Part shown: piece after piece, positions 61,839 through 64,000 of the stretch
Numbering within the stretch: the first letter of the stretch is position 1
Layout of the letters: every line of letters starts with the position of its first letter
Assembly (NCBI RefSeq): GCF_003609575.1
Contig: NZ_MBTA01000025.1
Span: 124,001 to 188,000, forward strand
Direction of reading: 5' to 3'
DNA: 64,000 nt
Origin: Pelobium manganitolerans
Lineage (GTDB): Bacteria > Bacteroidota > Bacteroidia > Sphingobacteriales > Sphingobacteriaceae
The notes under the pieces: model-generated
Told to the model about the DNA's origin: nothing
Seen by the model: the letters and a program-made list of their open reading frames with translations, nothing else
The model's database searches: none
Position numbers and translations under genes: made by a program

Positions 61839-62998
61839 TTAGTCCAGCCGAAATAAAAAATCAAGCTTTAAAGTGGTGGAAGCCTTTGTTACAGAGCTAT
61901 ATTCGGGAAGTACTATTTTTTCCAAAAAGTATAAACCGTATTGGAAAAGTCAAATCAAGTCATGTCACGGCAAGATTTGAATCGCTGCAACAGGAAATCG
62001 AAGCGCTATACCGTCATTCTAAAAATCAGACCGGATCAGGTTATGTCGTACAGACTGCCGGTAGAAATTTCAGGCGCACAGGTACCCATGAACTGCCAGA
62101 TGCCATTGTCTTTGAAACCATAGAGGACTATATAACTTTTACAGGTTACAATAAGGAATGGAATGTTTTTCTGACAAATTACAATATTATTAAAAACAGC
62201 ATTCCTTCATTGCATGATTGGGCTTTGCAGAATTGTTTATGGCTAACGAATAAGAATATCAATTGGAATGATGTACTTAAAGTTTGCCAGTATTTTATAA
62301 AAACTCCAAGGCCTCAGCTTTATCTACGACAGCTGCCTATAGAAATACATACCAAATTCATTGAGGAAAATAATGCATTAATCCAATCTTTGCTTGATTA
62401 TCTTATTCCCGACCAGATACGATCAGTAGGTCAAAAGCGTTTTGCAGAACGCTATTTTTTGAAATATGACGAGCCGCTTATCAGAATACGCATGCTGGAC
62501 ATAGATCTGACCTGTTTTGGTAATTTCTCTGATATTAGTATCCCACTTTCTGATTTTGAAAAACTGGATATACCAGCAAGGAACATATTGATTACAGAGA
62601 ATAAGATGAACTTTCTCACATTACCGGCCATGCCTTCTACAGTTGCTGTTTGGAGCGGCGGCGGATTTAATGTCAGTTACCTCAAAAATGTTCACTGGCT
62701 GACGGAGAAGCGCATTTTATATTGGGGAGATATTGATGAACATGGTTTTCAAATTCTCCACCAGCTTAGAAGTTATTATCTAAGTACACAAAGCATCATG
62801 ATGGACTGTAAAACTTTTGAGTATTTTTCGAAGTTTGCAGTAACAGGATCACGCAACAAATCTGAACGGCTTTCGTTACTAAACAATGAAGAACACAACC
62901 TTTTTGAAAAATTAAAACAAATAGATAATAACAGGTTGGAGCAGGAAAAAATTTCTCAGAGGTATGTCGAAGAATATTTAAAAAGCCTTCTACCATAA
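61835..62998 (+). CDS. jetD: Wadjet JetD (Toprim nuclease)
   Basis: A 387-aa nuclease: the N-terminal ~230 residues are the DUF3322-type domain and the C-terminal part is the DUF2220/Topo VI-A-like Toprim. The metal ligands are E255 (ITENKMN) and the D299/D301 pair in YWGDIDEHGF. It cuts DNA caught by the JetABC complex. All four subunits seem intact, so the system should work if expressed. Confidence 0.93.
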   Translation: MISPAEIKNQALKWWKPLLQSYIREVLFFPKSINRIGKVKSSHVTARFESLQQEIEALYRHSKNQTGSGYVVQTAGRNFRRTGTHELPDAIVFETIEDYITFTGYNKEWNVFLTNYNIIKNSIPSLHDWALQNCLWLTNKNINWNDVLKVCQYFIKTPRPQLYLRQLPIEIHTKFIEENNALIQSLLDYLIPDQIRSVGQKRFAERYFLKYDEPLIRIRMLDIDLTCFGNFSDISIPLSDFEKLDIPARNILITENKMNFLTLPAMPSTVAVWSGGGFNVSYLKNVHWLTEKRILYWGDIDEHGFQILHQLRSYYLSTQSIMMDCKTFEYFSKFAVTGSRNKSERLSLLNNEEHNLFEKLKQIDNNRLEQEKISQRYVEEYLKSLLP

Positions 62999-63195
62999 AA
63001 GCTTTCAGCAGAAATAAGAAATATGGAAGAACTTGCATTAAGTAATAGTACAATGCATCGTTTAATAGAATTAACACGATAACATTTAATAGAATTACAA
63101 CAAATTCCCGAACGCATTATTAAATGATCGTAAATTTTTAATAAAGTCGCTAGCTCGATGTTTTAGATGTTTACAATTCACTTAGTAGTCTTAAG
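62999..63195. other. Spacer between Wadjet and the right repeat
   Basis: No convincing gene. A 13-bp direct repeat TTTAATAGAATTA occurs at 63061-63073 and 63085-63097 (period 24). A short ORF (MEELALSNSTMHRLIELTR, from 63023) stops between the copies, and the frame continues after that stop as HLIELQQIPERIIK. It may be a gene relic or recombinase-binding repeats. Confidence 0.4.
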
Positions 63196-63232
63196 TCCGC
63201 TAAAAAGTGGTTCGAGTTTTGTACCACAGGGT
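63196..63232 (+). repeat. Right 37-bp direct repeat (candidate att site)
   Basis: Identical to 46537-46573 in the same orientation. It is followed by a terminator (63259-63285), four GGTTACC/GGTAACC sites and a tyrosine recombinase gene, the usual layout of an att site with its integrase. Confidence 0.85.
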
Positions 63233-63258
63233 TCACGGAGTAACCTCCAAACAAGCAC

Positions 63259-63285
63259 AAAGCCACTTGAAAAAGTGGCTTTTTT
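63259..63285 (+). terminator. Rho-independent terminator after the right repeat
   Basis: AAAGCCACTT (63259-63268) pairs with AAGTGGCTTT (63273-63282) around a GAAA loop, with a T6 run (63280-63285). It would isolate the integrase from Wadjet transcription. Confidence 0.85.
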
Positions 63286-63348
63286 GCTTTCCAAGGCACA
63301 TTTCTCAAAAATTTCAGTACAAACAAATCCAAAGGAAACCAACCAAAT

Positions 63349-63420
63349 CGGTTACCTATTCGGTTACCGGTCGCTTCTTCCGAAATTAGGTAACCGAATT
63401 CAAGATTAGGTAACTGAATT
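63349..63420. repeat. Four GGTTACC/GGTAACC sites, candidate recombinase arm sites
   Basis: CGGTTACC occurs at 63349-63356 and 63361-63368 (period 12). In the opposite orientation, ATTAGGTAACYGAATT occurs at 63385-63400 and 63405-63420 (period 20). The cluster lies between the 37-bp repeat and the integrase gene, where arm-type sites of tyrosine recombinases are expected. Confidence 0.55.
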
Positions 63421-63449
63421 ATTTGAATTCCATTATTTAAAGAGCTGAT

Positions 63450-63471
63450 TTTCAAAATTTAAAATTTGAAA
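63450..63471. promoter_or_regulatory. Dyad at the integrase start codon
   Basis: TTTCAAA (63450-63456) and TTTGAAA (63465-63471) flank A/T-rich DNA just before the ATG at 63474. A protein bound here would cover the ribosome-binding region. It may be an operator. Confidence 0.4.
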
Positions 63472-63473
63472 TC

Positions 63474-64000
63474 ATGAAAATTAATGAAGATTTATCGGTA
63501 CTGTTTTGGTTATTCAAGGCGAAGAAGACGAAAGATGGAATGATTCCAATTTACGTTCGGATCACCATAAAAGGTGTGCGCGAGGATTTTTCCTCGGGAA
63601 AGAAGATTCATGCAGACTATTGGGATGATGAGAACGGGAAAGCAAAATCCTCCTGCCCGGATGCCAAGCAGATCAATAGTTATATCCGCAAAACTCAGGT
63701 TGAGCTTGAGAAGCACTATGAGCGCTTGAAAGGCGACAATGAGGTGATAACACCAAAAATGGTTAGGGAGGCTTATCAGCCCGCTCCAGTTAACAAAAAA
63801 ACGCTCATGCAAGCCTTTGTTTTTCACAATAGCTTATTCAGCCAACTTGTGGAAAAGGGAAAAGGATCTCCCGCTACCCTAAAGCGCTATGAAAGGCTCA
63901 AGGGAAAAGTAGAAGGTTTTCTAACTAAAAAGTTTAAGGTTGAGGATATACCATTGGAGGACATTGAATATGCAACTGCCACAAAATTCTACCACTATCT
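63474..64000 (+). CDS. Tyrosine recombinase/integrase, 3' end outside window
   Basis: The first ~175 residues of a Bacteroidota-type tyrosine recombinase. It has the arm-binding N-terminal domain (FWLFKAKKTKDGMIPIYVRITIKG, DYWDDENGKAKSS) and the start of the core-binding domain (KGSPATLKRYERLKGKVEGFL). The catalytic Arg-His-Arg-Tyr region lies beyond the window. It lies 242 bp right of the repeat and is probably the integrase acting at that site. Confidence 0.9.
   Translation, partial: MKINEDLSVLFWLFKAKKTKDGMIPIYVRITIKGVREDFSSGKKIHADYWDDENGKAKSSCPDAKQINSYIRKTQVELEKHYERLKGDNEVITPKMVREAYQPAPVNKKTLMQAFVFHNSLFSQLVEKGKGSPATLKRYERLKGKVEGFLTKKFKVEDIPLEDIEYATATKFYHY

Larger units (their letters stand above)
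46537..63232 (+). mobile_element. 16.7-kb defence island between 37-bp direct repeats
   Basis: Perfect 37-bp direct repeats (46537-46573 and 63196-63232) bound a segment with a serine recombinase gene near its left end, then AbiL-like, Qat, an unknown pair and Wadjet genes. Left of it are ICE backbone genes; right of it a tyrosine recombinase with arm-like sites. The island could have entered by the serine recombinase, or it could be a cis-mobilisable segment flanked by tyrosine-recombinase att sites. A 37-bp perfect core is longer than most large serine recombinases leave, which favours the second view. Confidence 0.65.

Noticed and set aside
33239-63282. AAGCCACTTG/CAAGTGGCTT copies at ~33.2-33.4 kb and 63.26 kb as element ends
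   Set aside because: They form terminator-like stems and only ~10 bp are shared; no longer homology flanks them.
63171-63455. 94-aa minus-strand ORF over the right repeat and arm sites
   Set aside because: It covers the terminator and repeated sites and looks like a chance opening in noncoding DNA.
63510-63827. 105-aa minus-strand ORF within the integrase
   Set aside because: Antisense to a convincing tyrosine-recombinase N-terminus.
1-64000. CRISPR arrays, IS elements, rRNA and tRNA genes
   Set aside because: No regularly spaced repeat arrays, no transposase genes with terminal inverted repeats and no tRNA- or rRNA-like sequence were found on reading.

Overview
The window looks like part of a Bacteroidota (Sphingobacteriales/Chitinophagales-like) chromosome or large mobile element. 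The evidence is TAnnTTTG promoter boxes, weak Shine-Dalgarno sites, RND pumps fused to TolC-type proteins, HYC_CC_PP and DUF6660-type small secreted proteins, a Bacteroidota-type mobilisation set and a PRTRC cassette. The assignment comes from gene content only. No rRNA, tRNA or CRISPR array was seen.

Region 1 (1-32,600) is a metal-resistance block, almost all on the minus strand. Its left half (1-18,810) handles divalent cations: two heavy-metal RND pumps, each with its outer-membrane channel fused to its C-terminus, two membrane-fusion proteins, two P1B-4-type ATPases (SPC and HEGST motifs), a CDF exporter, a DUF2231 membrane protein, a nitroreductase and a small Fe-S-type protein. An AraC-type regulator (18,886) is divergent from this run. 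The right half (19,834-32,596) is a copper block: CopA ATPase with HMA and two metal-binding segments, a multicopper oxidase fused to a CopB-like barrel, DUF305, DUF3347, haem-binding and TlpA-like proteins, a cysteine-rich four-helix copper-storage-like protein, an outer-membrane barrel and small His/Cys-rich secreted proteins.

Region 2 (32,800-46,240) is a mobile-element backbone on the plus strand. It begins with a strongly folded 108-nt element, then a Toprim primase, an oriT-like block of iterons and nested hairpins, an RHH relaxosome protein, a MOBP-type relaxase and a T4SS coupling protein. A minus-strand mercury-uptake operon (ArsR, MerTP, GDCCVxC protein, no MerA) interrupts it. The backbone continues with SSB, a DUF932 protein and a PRTRC cassette (E, C, F, B, ThiF). 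Proteins C, B and ThiF resemble a ubiquitin-like modifier, an E2 and an E1. No mating-pore genes lie inside the window.

Region 3 (46,537-63,232) is a 16.7-kb defence island bounded by perfect 37-bp direct repeats. It carries a serine recombinase with a coupled small protein, an AbiL/RloAB-like ATPase-Toprim pair directly joined to a complete QatABCD set, a probably frameshifted small ORF plus an unrecognised 225-aa protein, and a complete Wadjet JetABCD system. To its right are four GGTTACC/GGTAACC sites and the start of a tyrosine recombinase that runs off the window. The island may be a serine-recombinase insertion or a CIME-like segment between two tyrosine-recombinase attachment sites.

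Together this is accessory DNA: metal-resistance cargo, conjugative mobilisation, a ubiquitin-like cassette of unknown role, and three stacked anti-phage/anti-plasmid systems.
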